Source of the DNA: Amanita rubescens
Taxonomy: Eukaryota > Basidiomycota > Agaricomycetes > Agaricales > Amanitaceae
Assembly (NCBI GenBank): GCA_015039365.1
Contig: WION01000028.1
Span: 248,001-312,000 of the forward strand
Direction of reading: 5' to 3'
DNA: 64,000 nucleotides
Of this stretch, positions 23,771-34,722 are shown piece after piece (position 1 is the stretch's first letter; each line of letters opens with the position of its first letter). The position numbers were made by a program, and so were the translations under genes. The notes below the pieces were generated by a model. The model worked only from the letters and a program-made list of their open reading frames with translations. It was not told the DNA's origin and made no database searches.

Positions 23771-23961
23771 GCCAGGCCCAACCCTCTGCACGCGCAAACG
23801 CCGCTCCAGAGGTGGCCACGCGTATTCCCCACGCCCTCACCCGAACCCTTCCAATGTCCTTGACGTCTCTCCTGAACCGGTGAACGGTATGTCTCTTCCC
23901 ATGATGTCTCGTCCTTATCTACGAGTCTTGCTTTTCAATGCAGTAATGTCCAGATCCAACA

Positions 23962-25261
23962 GTGCTGCAGCAATCACAATCAATGGCCATAACACATGTA
24001 TCGTGGAGTCGCCTACCGCTGGATATCGTCCCTGAGATATTCGTATATCTATCATCACCTTTGCGAGTCCACAGATTATATGAATTTCCATGGTATCTCG
24101 GCCACATTTGCTCCCAATGGAGGGCCGTATTGTTCTCAATGTGGCCATCCTTTTGCAACGAAATCGAGATAAAGTCCTGGCAGTACCATAACGGAGATCG
24201 GGACTTTGTGCGTGTCATGCGGATCCTGGGATTCTTTCTTGATGCCGTTCGTGGTGCACCATTCTCCTTCACGTTTCATATGGTCGAAAATCCCGGGAAA
24301 GGCAGATCATTCGCGCCCGACATTCTCTGGAAACTCTCGAAGCATTCCGATCAGTGGGAGAATGTATCGATGCGACTTCAGGAATCAGAGTTTATATTGC
24401 TTCATAAAGTCAGGAACCATCTTCAAACTCTACAAAAGTTGGAGTTGATTCTATTTAACGATTTCATCGACGGTTTCCTACCTGGGAATATTTTTGCGAG
24501 CGCTCCGCTTTTAACGCACATCAAACTTCGATGTTTTTCAGATGCTCTGCGGAAGTTCAACTGGAAATTACTCACCAGTATTCATCTCCATTCTACGCGA
24601 GATCCGGAAATCATCATCTCCGCCCTTTGACAGACTATCAACCTGGAGAAGCTCATGAGTCATCATCGATGAAAATTTTATTTATAATTCGCAGCTGAAG
24701 GACGCCGGAATCATCCTCCTTCCGAGCTTGACATATCTATCCCTTCAGGGGGCAACTCTCTTGACCGTCCTCGAAACGCCGGTTTTGAAGAGTCTGGAGA
24801 TTTCGTTCCAGTACAACTATGTGACAGACCTTGCACTGGAAGAAACGAGGTCAACGATATCCTTCATCCTCAGATCGAAATGCCCACTCTCCACGTTCTC
24901 AGCAAAAAAAATGGAATCAATCCCCCTCATAATGGTTTTATCCTATATGCCAGATATCGAGGATTTATATCTGCATGACATCCTACACTTTTCAAGATTA
25001 TTCGAATGGCTTGCCGGAGCGGAACCCAGTGGTGTCGCATTTAAGCCACGGGAGTTGCAGTTACAATGCTTGAATGAATTGACCCTCTTTCCATCGAAAT
25101 TCGACCGTGCTGACCTTGCTTCACTTGAAGACATGATCTCACGTCGCACCATGAAGGTGCTGCACATCAAGACCCTCAATACGGTATTGGTCGATCGGGA
25201 ATCGAACAAATTGGAATCGTTGTGTCGGGACAAGGGTATTCTTTTTGTGAATAACAAATGA
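23962..25261 (+). pseudogene. F-box-like protein gene, copy 1, with nonsense codon and frameshift
   Basis: An F-box-like N-terminus (SRLPLDIVPEIFVYLSSPLR, then YEFPWYLGHICSQWRAVLFS) is followed by an LRR-like region (ASAPLLTHIKLRCFSDALRK). The frame stops at TGA 24628-24630, where copy 2 downstream has CGA (ISALRQTINLEEL); the sequence after the stop still matches copy 2 (QTINLEKL). After a further frameshift the C-terminal half is open again (24728-25261: TYLSLQGATLLTVLETPVLK to GILFVNNK). F-box proteins recruit substrates to SCF ubiquitin ligases. With a single C-to-T stop plus a frameshift this copy looks recently inactivated. Confidence 0.8.
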
Positions 25262-25709
25262 GATATTAGGTATTTGACACTATGCTACAGACTTATTGTC
25301 CTACAAAATTTCGTATATTTTTGCAAAGTTCATATCACGAACAGAATCGAATCTCACCGATCGGTCGAATCTTATGAATAGAACTCAAAGATTAGACTGT
25401 CCTTTCCGCATACATCCCATTCATGCCCTTGCTCGTTGTCGTTCATCTTGGGGAGCTTCCAGCGTCAATGGTGCGTTGGGAGACTGACATTACCGCCCAC
25501 CTGCAAGGTACCGTCAGACCAATAGGAATCCAACCAATTTATCATTCTGAGATGAGGAAATTGATATGTAAGTACAGCCAATGGATCATTAGAACAACCA
25601 GTGGCAACCATTGAGAATTTTCACTTGATTGGAATGATGGCGCCGTGCTGGGTTTAAATATCCGTTGTTGTACGTTGCACACCACTCTCAACTTCAACTT
25701 GGCTCTATA
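25262..25709. other. Intergenic between F-box copies
   Basis: About 450 bp with no recognisable gene. It should contain the promoter of the second F-box copy; no specific element identified. Confidence 0.4.
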
Positions 25710-26543
25710 ATGGACTCAGATTCAATGGATATACCAACTTCGCGTCGCATACGCATACCTCTGGAAATCGTTTACGACATATTCTCCCATCTATCCTCCC
25801 CATTGCGGGTTGACAGAGCACACGAGTTTCCGTGGTATCTGGGCCAAGTTTGCTCGGAATGGAGATCCATATTTCTTTCAATGTTGCCGTACTTTTGGAA
25901 GGAGATTCAGATAGAGTGGCGGAAGCACCTCAATGAAGAGGACGATTACGAGCATGTCGCGACGATGTTGGCATTCTTTCTTGATACCATTCGTGGAGCG
26001 GCATTCTCCTTCACTCTGCGCAGATATGGGAGGAAAATCCTATCGTCGACGCAGCTCATTCTTGAGAAACTTTTAGATCATTCCGAGCAGTGGGAGAAGG
26101 CATCAATGCAATTGCAAGAATTAGAGTTTGCAACACTTCATAGACTCAAGAACCACCTACCGTTATTGCAGGAGTTGCGGCTTGACATATTAAGGAACCC
26201 CGAACTTGAATATGAGGACACTTCGTTTGTCCCACCTGGAGATGTCTTCGCGAGTGCTCCACTCTTAACGCACATTAATCTTGAAAATTTCTCAGACATT
26301 CTGTGGGGTTTCAACTGGTCATCACTTACCGGTATTACACTCACTTACGCAGACTCTATCAATATCGTCATCTCAGCCCTTCGACAGACTATCAACCTAG
26401 AGGAGCTGACTATTCACGAAGGCTTTGCTGGCGACGAGATGGTGGACATCGGAATCATCGGAATCATCAAGCTTCCACGCTTGAGATATCTGTTCCTCGA
26501 AGGGGTGTCTCTCTTCATCAGGAAAACGGTGGAAAATGGATAA
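25710..26543 (+). CDS. F-box-like protein, copy 2, C-terminally truncated
   Basis: Start MDSDSMDIPTSRRIR at 25710. The F-box-like segment IPLEIVYDIFSHLSSPLRVD continues HEFPWYLGQVCSEWRSIFLS, then a helical region and LRR-like repeats (LLTHINLENFSDILWGFNW, TINLEELTIHEG, LPRLRYLFLEGVSLF). The frame then leaves the family: it ends IRKTVENG with a stop at 26541-26543, about 180 residues earlier than copy 1 would end. CpG-poor repetitive DNA starts directly afterwards. Copy 2 is clearly similar to copy 1 along its whole length, so the pair is a tandem duplication. Whether the short protein is functional is unclear. Confidence 0.65.
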   Translation: MDSDSMDIPTSRRIRIPLEIVYDIFSHLSSPLRVDRAHEFPWYLGQVCSEWRSIFLSMLPYFWKEIQIEWRKHLNEEDDYEHVATMLAFFLDTIRGAAFSFTLRRYGRKILSSTQLILEKLLDHSEQWEKASMQLQELEFATLHRLKNHLPLLQELRLDILRNPELEYEDTSFVPPGDVFASAPLLTHINLENFSDILWGFNWSSLTGITLTYADSINIVISALRQTINLEELTIHEGFAGDEMVDIGIIGIIKLPRLRYLFLEGVSLFIRKTVENG

Positions 26544-28010
26544 GGCTAGATAAAGACTTAAAATAAATAAAAAACCTGTAATATTTTCAAGTCTGATATA
26601 CCAATTGGTAATGCAATTTAAAGGACGGTAGGGTTGACAATTTTCACAAGGTAGTCCAGAATTGGCACTTTCACAAGTATTGGACTGTCTGAGAAACTGA
26701 TTACAATCTAGTGATCAGAAATAATAAGTAAGATAATCCTAGGCAATTAGCTAAAAGGGTGACAAAATGCCACCAGCTGTCTCAGGGCAAATAAGAGACG
26801 GTAGCAATGGTAGATTCCACCATATGTATCAGGATGATATTGATGTGCAGGCTGCAATCTTGTGATCAAAAATAATAAGTATGGTAATCCTAGACAATCA
26901 GCCAAAAGAGCTATGGAATGCTACCAGCTATCTCTGGACAGATAAGGGACAGTAGCCATGCTAAATTTCATCACCAGTATCAGGGTGATGAGAATTGGTC
27001 TAGCTTTACCTGTAGATAAGACATGGTAGCAATGGCAGATTACATCACAGATATCAGAGTGTGACCAATGGATACCAGTAGTTGCAACTTGCAAAGATGT
27101 GTAAGGGTGATATACATAGGTCATGAGATGCCAGACATATTAATTTGCATAAGGACTGCCAGTATAACCCAAAAAAGGCCAGGTGTCTCATTAATTACAA
27201 CTTTACAAGGGTGGTACATCTGACCAAGTGCCATCTTGTAGTTGCAATGTGATCAGATGTGCAAGACATGAGATGGCAGATAATGAGTGTCAGCCTATTC
27301 ATCAAATGTCTGAGTTTGCCTTGATGATACCTCTGATTGAGTGCTGTCAGGTAGCCATTGTTTGTAAGATCCACCAGAGTTGAGGAGTTGGATCATGGGC
27401 ATCAACATGTTAATCATTATATCAGGAATAGTAAGTATGACAATTCTGGGCAATTAGCCATAAGATTTACCAAAACCTACCAGATGTCTCAGGGGAGATA
27501 ACAGATGGTAGCAATGGCATATTACATTGCTAGTAGCAGGATGGTGACCCTGATCCAGCTTTACCTAATTATATCAACATTGGCTTGACTGTGCCTCTGG
27601 TTAAGGACCACCAGGCAGCCATAGTTTGTAAAAAGTGCAATACATCAGGGGATTGATCATGTGCATCAGACTGTTAATTATTGTTCTTTGGATGGCAGGA
27701 TTTGGTATGATAGTGCCTCTGATCAGGCACTGTCAGACAGTCATGGTTTGATAGGATGCACAAGGCCTGATCTCATATGCTCAAGTATGGTAAGACAAAC
27801 AATTATTATTGTGTATGGTAATATTCTGTCCCAAATAAGAACCCTACCATCCATGGAGTGCACTGTCAAGCATTACAATGTCATATGTAGGCCTGGTGAT
27901 GTCTGGTTACAGCTCAAATTTGAGCCAACCATAACCACAGCCAGTTACAGAACAGCCCATATCCACCACTAACTTGACTGAACTAGGTGTAGGTTATAAC
28001 CAGTTATAAC
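26544..28010. repeat. CpG-poor block with degenerate repeats
   Basis: AT-rich and nearly free of CG. Loosely repeated blocks include GGTAGCAATGG followed by AGATT or CATATT (about 26800, 27028, 27502), AGTAAGATAATCCTAGGCAA and relatives (about 26730, 26875, 27428), and CACCAGGCAGCC-like pieces. No long open frame with recognisable content. Base composition resembles the G-domain gene region and the block at 50.5-52.4 kb. Confidence 0.5.
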
Positions 28011-28467
28011 CAATCGCCTGGTGTTCACGCGCTTGGCTTACTCTGGGTGTCACAGGAGGCAGCACAGTGTGGAAGGGTGCATCAGGCATGGTGGAGTAGT
28101 TGAGCGATGGGAGCACGAGAGAGGGTAAATGGGTCAGCAATGTCAAAAAGAGCCTTTATTGTGGCTTACCTAGGGTGAGACAAGGTATGAAGGGTGTGGA
28201 TGGGCATGACAGGGCATTGGAGGGTGCAACAGGGCAGCTAAGTTGAGTGGTAGAGGCAAGGGAGGGTGATGGGTCAGCAACAATGAAGCAGGGATTGACG
28301 TGGCTCACCTGGTGCCTGATTTTGTTGGCAGTGAGTTTGCAAACATGGAGAGGCCTGGTAACTGATGATGGAGAACCCGCCGCTATAGAAAAGAAAAGAA
28401 CAGAAACCCGTATGTTTTCGGGGTCTATGGATAGATGGACATCCATCTGTCTTTGTGTTAGGTTGCA
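28011..28467. other. No gene recognised
   Basis: Mostly GT/GA-rich sequence with local repeats of GGGCA and AGGGTG. Open frames on both strands overlap each other and show no domain. Confidence 0.35.
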
Positions 28468-28698
28468 TTAGAGCTGGAGATGAGAGGCGACGAACCATGT
28501 GTCGTAATGTCCTACCATATTATGGGCTAATTGATCAAGGGAGGTGAGTATTCCCTTATCACACTGAATGACGTGAGTGATGTTGTCATCAAAAAGGGCA
28601 CCGGGACGTACTTGAGGGAACCACCATCATCCAGAACTTGTAGTAGCATCTGCCCATTGATCATGAGAATAGCTATAATACGTCCCATCGTAAGTCAT
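28468..28698 (-). pseudogene. Protein-like fragment of unknown gene beside the chromovirus LTR
   Basis: A minus-strand frame from an ATG at 28698 to TAA at 28468 reads DGTYYSYSHDQWADATTSSG, one TGA, then FPQVRPGALFDDNITHVIQC and MVGHYDTWFVASHLQL. The composition is protein-like, unlike the neighbouring frames. It ends only 5 bp from the LTR at 28704, so it may be a host or transposon gene cut by the insertion. Not recognised. Confidence 0.3.
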
Positions 28699-28703
28699 GA
28701 TAT

Positions 28704-29221
28704 TGTTACAAACACGGTACGGACTCCTACATTATGATTACATGACACGTCGGACATGCTTACTTTTTCGTATATGCTTATCCCCTCGTCGCATCCCCAT
28801 TATGTTCATCAAACGGACTACCTCGTTCCCTTGTCGATCCCCATTCCGTTTACCCTATGCCCAACCCCTTGTTCATACACGTACCATCCCCTATGCCCCC
28901 TGTTTTACCTATACTTGCTATCGCCCTTGTTCTACTTACGATACGGCTGTGTTTCTGTACATGTATATAAACCGATGTACTGTAACGTCGAACCTTAAGT
29001 TCGACTTAACTGTCTTTATCAATATCACATCTCATCTCGCCTAAAAGAACGTCGTTTCTACTCCGTTCATTATCGCTCTCAAGGATAAGACTCCTTCTAG
29101 TCGTCTTATCACTTAGCTTATTTGTTCACCTATTGTTTGACTTGTCCGTTGGACTTAGTCTACTTTGTCAAGCGCTCTTAGCGTGGACGCATCGTAGGTG
29201 GAGATCGACGTGATCATAACA
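28704..29221 (+). repeat. 5' LTR of the chromovirus
   Basis: 518 bp, TGTTAC...TAACA. TATA box TATATAA at 28964-28970. About 30 nt downstream is the palindromic stretch GTCGAACCTTAAGTTCGAC (28987-29005), where transcription would be expected to start. Confidence 0.95.
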
Positions 29222-29222
29222 A

Positions 29223-29236
29223 TTAAGTCGAACTTA
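29223..29236 (+). promoter_or_regulatory. Putative self-complementary primer binding site
   Basis: TTAAGTCGAACTTA lies 1 nt after the 5' LTR. It is a perfect 14-nt reverse complement of 28996-29009 (TAAGTTCGACTTAA) in the same LTR, downstream of the TATA box. Tf1/sushi-type elements prime reverse transcription with the 5' end of their own RNA, and this layout fits that mode better than a tRNA primer. Confidence 0.65.
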
Positions 29237-29314
29237 TTCGAAACGATACCCGAGTATTACCTCGTTGGTGAAACACAAAGATAACTATTGAACTTCCGGA
29301 GAACCGGCCCGTAG

Positions 29315-31060
29315 GTTACCGGTCAGCTTGCAACAATTTCGGATCAACAGAGGACACCGCCTAACCGTGCTACAAGAGGAACAAGAGGACATTATTATCT
29401 AGATCACATCGCTATCTACAACGACCCTAAGGACCACCTTTGGAAATATTCGAAAGACCACAGTCTCGTACCAACATCAGAGTTTTGGATACCACAGAGA
29501 GCCAACAGGCCACCCAACAACGCATTCTATCATCGATTCAACGACAAATACTATCTCTTAGGATTTGAAGTCGAATTCGACGAAAATAGCAAACGTTGGG
29601 GAGGATATAACCCAGGCCCTGAATCAGAACTCACATACGAATTTGTACCAGACGATTTCTTCAAAGGACCAAAGTGGATAGAAGGAAACCCAGATAACTT
29701 GCCCGAAAACCTACAGCACAGAAGCGCAGTCTCTACACCGAAAGCAGCAGTCAAAACTACACCAAAAGGTAAAACTTTTGGAGTAACAAAAGAAAGCGAA
29801 TCAGGAACCGAATCAAGTGACGAAAACCCCGATCAGCAATTCGAAAGTTCCAGTGACCTTTCCGAGTCAGAAGACAAAACTGTTCCAGACTTACTTAGCC
29901 CAATCGATTTCAACCCGTTTGAAACAGAACAGGAGAAACCGAATTCCCCAGGACTTCAGTACATAGAAGTCGATCCTAAACCCGACCCTAGTCCAGGACC
30001 ACCAGTACCACCACAAAAACCGCCTACACCACCTCCAGAACCACCCATAGCTACGATGACGACACCAGCAATACAACCGATTCCCAGTCTTTTAGGAGAA
30101 ATCCCTACCTTCACAGGAAAGCGATCTCAAGCACAGGATTTCATAGATCGAATGGAACTATTCCTAGATCTCAATCCAGGTCGCATCAACACAGATAGAC
30201 TTAAAATCGGACTAACGTTGTCTATGATAACCGACAAAGCTGAAAACTGGAGACGCAATCAGAACGACGACCTTAACGATGCAGCAAAGACGGAAATAAC
30301 GTGGAACGACTGGACAGGATTCAAAACCAGATTCCTCAACAATTGGCAAGAAATAGATTCACCAGGAAACGCATACACAGAATTAGTACAGCTACAAAAA
30401 CGCAAAGACAAGAAAGGAAAATGAATCTCAATCCCAAAATACGTTGGTTTATTCAAAGAACTAATAAAGAAAGCTGGAATTACAGGCAGTGCCGCTACCC
30501 ACATGTTCGGACAAGGACTCGACGCCAACACATACAGAGCAGTCGTAATGAGAGACCCCAAAAACTTGGACGAATGGTATGAAGGAGCACTCAGAGCATA
30601 CAACGCCAAAACACGTATTGGCATTCTAGCGACTAACAGAGGAGGAACATCTTCACACAAACCCCCTCGAAACGAATGGGATATGGATCTCGATGCAATA
30701 ATTCTTGGCGCGCTATCAAAGGATGAACGAACCCGACATATCCGCGATGGACTTTGTTTCATATGTCACAAACCGGACCATATGTCAGGACAATGCCCCA
30801 TGAGGAAGGATAAAGGATCTTACAAAGGAAAGAAGAAGTTTAATGGAAAGAAAGGAAAGAAATTCGCACACGGTCGTCATATTCGAGCAACCGAAAGGGA
30901 TGACGATGGCAGTAACTATGAAGACGTCGAAGAGTCTAGCCAGCATGAACAAGAAGAAGAAGAAGACACTAGCGACAGAACGATACGCGCTATGTTAAAG
31001 AAACTCTCTCCAGATCAACATATCAACCTCCTTATCAACGCAGATAAACCGGATTTTTGA
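29315..31060 (+). pseudogene. gag: Chromovirus gag with an in-frame TGA
   Basis: One continuous frame is open from 29315 to 31060 apart from a TGA at 30422-30424. Both sides of that stop are clearly gag: IPSLLGEIPTFTGKRSQAQD (capsid start) before it, and IPKYVGLFKELIKKAGITGS after it. A CCHC zinc knuckle CFICHKPDHMSGQC lies at about 30753-30794. The segment before the capsid (29315-30050) is open and protein-like (YLLGFEVEFDENSKRWGGY) but has no ATG before the one at about 30055. Gag forms the virus-like particle. The TGA is a probable CGA-to-TGA change and would truncate gag before the knuckle. Confidence 0.85.
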
Positions 31061-34000
31061 CAGTGGGACACATGTCAGTGGATGCCTGTCCCATGACTTC
31101 GGATTCAACTCCAAAGGACGATCTTTCGATATCACCTGTAATAGTACGTTCTATTTCAAGCAATCGATTATCTATTCCTCTCGAAGTTGAAACCGAAGAT
31201 AACACTGAATCAATGACTGCACTGGTTGACAGCGGTGCAGAAGGTTTATTTATTAATTCATCAATCGCGCATAAATGGAGAAAGAAGAAACTCGCAAGAC
31301 CGATCCGAGTCAAGAACGTTGACGGCACATACAATACGAATGGAGAAATTTCTGACAAGTGTTTGATCACCATCGATATTAATGGAAAGAAGATGACCGA
31401 ATGGTTCTTGGTCACTTCATTTGGCGATCAAAACTTGATACTGGGACTTCCGTGGCTCGAGAAGCATGACCCAATCATAAGCTGGAGGAATAGAACTCTG
31501 GAGTTCCGTAACTCCAAAGAAGACGAATGGAAGGCATCAATACGGAGCATCTTGCATCGACTCGATGAAGAAGCAATGCCTAAATGGGAAGAAGACGTCG
31601 TAATTCGGTATTTGTTGTCACACAAAGGACCAGAAGAGAAGAGTCTACGTTGGAAACTACCATTTGAAGACATAGGAAGATGGACTGAAGAAGATTATGA
31701 CGAGATCACGATTAATCGCTATTCACCAGCTCAACAAATGGAACATAAGTACAACACCGATCAGAAGGAAATCACGCTACCTCCTGAGTATCTCGAATGG
31801 AAAGAGATATTTGAAAAACAAGCGTCAGAACGATTCCCGGACCGCAGATCATGGGATCACGCAATTGAACTTCGCGAAGATTTTATACCAAAGAAAGGGA
31901 AGATCTACCCAATATCACCACTACAACAAAACACGCTTGACGAATGGATCAAAGAACAACTAACTAAAGGATATATACGGCCATCCAAATCTCCACAGGC
32001 AGCGCCATTCTTTTACGTCGAAAAGAAGGACAGCAAAACACTCAGACCCTGCCAAGATTACCGATACTTGAACGAACACACGAAACCAAACTCCTACCCC
32101 TTACCACTCATATCCGATCTAATGCTACAACTTAAAGGATCGCAATACTTCACGAAACTAGACATCAGATGGGGATACAACAATGTTCGTATCAAAGAAG
32201 GAGACGAATGGAAAGCCGCATTCATCACGAATAAAGGACTATTCGAACCAACAGTTATGTTCTTTGGATTACGCAATTCACCCGCAACATTTCAAGCAAT
32301 GATGGACGATTACTTCAGGGACTTCATGAACGAAGGATGGATCGCCATTTACATGGACGACATCTTGATACACGCGCGCAACAAACAAGAACTCGAGAAA
32401 AGAACAAAGCTAGTACTCGCAAAATTAAAAGAACACGATCTTTACCTGAAACTGGAAAAATGCAAATTTGCCGCCGAAGAAGTGGACTTCTTAGGCATGA
32501 TAATCACAAAAGACACGATAAAAATGGATCCAATAAAACTCGCTGGAATCAGAGACTGGCCCCCTCCGACAACAGTTAAACAAGTACGCTCGTTTCTTGG
32601 ATTTGGAAATTACTACAGACGTTTCATATCCAGATTCGCGCACCTCGCACGACCCCTTCACGACTTAACGAAGAAAAACAAGATATGGGAATGGACACTA
32701 GAATGTAGAGTCGCCTTCGACTCATTAAAGGAAAGTTTCGTAACAGCACCAGTACTAAAGATGCCAGATGTTAATCAACCTTTCATACTCGAAACGGACG
32801 CATCTAAATGGGCTGTCGGAGCCGCCTTAATGCAGAAAGATGAAAACGGAGACTTACACCCTTGTGGATATCTCTCACACGCACTTACACCTACTGAACG
32901 AAACTGGCAAATCTACGACCGAGAGCTCTTTGCCATAATATACGCCCTTGACGAATGGAAATACCTACTGCTTGGAGCAGAACACACACTCACTATACAC
33001 TGCGACCACAAAAATTTAACCTATTATCGCGCACCACAACGCCTCACAGCAAGACAAGCAAGATGGTGGAATAATCTCTCAAGATATAATTACCAACTAA
33101 TTCACGTACCTGGAGCAAAATTGACTCAAGCGGACGCCTTATCCCACCGACCTGATCACACTAATGGAGAGGAAGATGATGAAACAGTCACGATGCTCCC
33201 TGACTCATTATTCATTCAAGTCATCGCCGAAGATCTCCGAGATCAAGTAAAGAACGCAACTCAAACCGATGAGTTTGCTGAAACCATTAGAAGATGCTTA
33301 AAGGAGAAAGGAGCAGCGCCTCTCCGCACAGCAATCACTGATTGGACCGAAGATGACGGAATTATCCTATTTAAAAACAAAGCATACGTTCCGATGGACT
33401 CCGATCTTCGCCGATCTATTATTAAAGAATACCATGAAGCACCAAGTGCAGGACACCCTGGATTCTTCAAAACACTTAGCCTATTAAGAGAACACTATTG
33501 GTGGCCTAGAATGACAACACTTGTCAAAAGTTTTATCGACGGATGTCTCACCTGTCAACAGATGAAACCTAATACACACCCCACCGCCGCACCCCTAATG
33601 CCGATTAAATCCCATGCACACCGACCATTTCAACAGATTACTATGGACTTCATCACTGATCTACCGCCTAGCGACGGTTTTGATTCTATCTTTGTTGTGG
33701 TTGACCAAGGACTTTCAAAGGGAGTAATTCTATGTCCCTGTAATAAAACTATTACATCAGCCGAAACCGCCGACCTCTACATCAAAGAAGTATTCAAAAA
33801 CTTCGGATTACCAGACATCATGATATCTGACAGAGGACCGCAATTCGCAGCAAAAGTCTTCAAAGGGATAATCAGCGCACTTCAAATCAAACACAAGATG
33901 AGCACCGCCTTTCACCCTCAAACAGATGGACAAACGGAACGCTACAACGCCGTACTCGAAGTATACCTCCGCATATTCTGCGCTTATGAGCCAGACAAAT

Positions 34001-34674
34001 GGAACAAGATACTTCCTATCGCGCAATTCGCTCATAATTCTAGAACTCATGAAGAACTGAAACAATCACCGTTCTATCTCATGTACGGATCTAACCCTGT
34101 GGCACTACCCCAGGTTACAGAACAGTCAGCTACCCCTGTAGCAGACGAACGCATCAGACTCCTGATCAAAGCAAGAGAAGAAGCTCTAGCAGCACACGAC
34201 CTTGCACGCCTCAAAATGGCACAACGAACGATGAAACATTCGAAACCATTCAAAGAAGGAGAAAAGGTTTGGCTAGATTCAAAAAACCTACGCATTCCTT
34301 ATCAATCACGTAAACTCGCACCTAAACGAGAAGGACCCTTCAAGATAAAGAAAGTCTTAGGACCTGTCACCTATCAGCTAGACTTACCAAAACAATGGAA
34401 GATACACAGTGTTTTCCACGCATGTCTACTATCGCCATTTAAAGAAACAGAATTCCATGGACCTAACGACACACGTCCACCACCCGATCTGATAGAAGGA
34501 TCAGAAGAATACGAAATAGAAGCTATTCTCGCACACCGAAAGATCGGACGTCAATTACAGTTTCTCGTCAAATGGAAAGGCTATGATACAAGCGAAAACA
34601 CTTGGGAACCCCAAAGGAACTTGTCAAACGCCGAGGATATCCTTGACGAATATAAGAAACGTAGGAAACTCTGA
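31057..34674 (+). CDS. pol: Chromovirus pol polyprotein (PR-RT-RH-IN-chromodomain)
   Basis: About 1205 codons in the -1 frame relative to gag, overlapping its last codons. Aspartic protease LVDSGAEGLFINSS (D58). RT with KLDIRWGYNNVRI and YMDD at residues 432-435. RNase H starts at FILETDASKWAVGAALM (D581). The integrase has an HHCC finger ending CLTCQQMK and D864, D925, E961 (35 residues between the last two, as expected). The C-terminal chromodomain is at about 1152-1205 (FLVKWKGYDTSENTWEPQ), which targets integration to modified chromatin. No internal stop, so pol looks intact. Expression probably uses frameshifting or reinitiation at the GGATTTTTGA overlap. Confidence 0.95.
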   Translation: MTVGHMSVDACPMTSDSTPKDDLSISPVIVRSISSNRLSIPLEVETEDNTESMTALVDSGAEGLFINSSIAHKWRKKKLARPIRVKNVDGTYNTNGEISDKCLITIDINGKKMTEWFLVTSFGDQNLILGLPWLEKHDPIISWRNRTLEFRNSKEDEWKASIRSILHRLDEEAMPKWEEDVVIRYLLSHKGPEEKSLRWKLPFEDIGRWTEEDYDEITINRYSPAQQMEHKYNTDQKEITLPPEYLEWKEIFEKQASERFPDRRSWDHAIELREDFIPKKGKIYPISPLQQNTLDEWIKEQLTKGYIRPSKSPQAAPFFYVEKKDSKTLRPCQDYRYLNEHTKPNSYPLPLISDLMLQLKGSQYFTKLDIRWGYNNVRIKEGDEWKAAFITNKGLFEPTVMFFGLRNSPATFQAMMDDYFRDFMNEGWIAIYMDDILIHARNKQELEKRTKLVLAKLKEHDLYLKLEKCKFAAEEVDFLGMIITKDTIKMDPIKLAGIRDWPPPTTVKQVRSFLGFGNYYRRFISRFAHLARPLHDLTKKNKIWEWTLECRVAFDSLKESFVTAPVLKMPDVNQPFILETDASKWAVGAALMQKDENGDLHPCGYLSHALTPTERNWQIYDRELFAIIYALDEWKYLLLGAEHTLTIHCDHKNLTYYRAPQRLTARQARWWNNLSRYNYQLIHVPGAKLTQADALSHRPDHTNGEEDDETVTMLPDSLFIQVIAEDLRDQVKNATQTDEFAETIRRCLKEKGAAPLRTAITDWTEDDGIILFKNKAYVPMDSDLRRSIIKEYHEAPSAGHPGFFKTLSLLREHYWWPRMTTLVKSFIDGCLTCQQMKPNTHPTAAPLMPIKSHAHRPFQQITMDFITDLPPSDGFDSIFVVVDQGLSKGVILCPCNKTITSAETADLYIKEVFKNFGLPDIMISDRGPQFAAKVFKGIISALQIKHKMSTAFHPQTDGQTERYNAVLEVYLRIFCAYEPDKWNKILPIAQFAHNSRTHEELKQSPFYLMYGSNPVALPQVTEQSATPVADERIRLLIKAREEALAAHDLARLKMAQRTMKHSKPFKEGEKVWLDSKNLRIPYQSRKLAPKREGPFKIKKVLGPVTYQLDLPKQWKIHSVFHACLLSPFKETEFHGPNDTRPPPDLIEGSEEYEIEAILAHRKIGRQLQFLVKWKGYDTSENTWEPQRNLSNAEDILDEYKKRRKL

Positions 34675-34722
34675 ATGAGCAAAAAAATTACACCTACAAC
34701 ACCCAGAAACTACCTATGAATC

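Noticed and set aside
26544..28010. A second single-codon-exon gene in the CpG-poor block
   Set aside because: GTAAGT-like words occur, but I found no regular AG-NNN-GT series and no flanking coding exons in phase.
28156..28498. Minus-strand ORFs of 74-96 codons
   Set aside because: Overlap one another and a plus-strand frame, in low-complexity sequence, with no protein-like signal.
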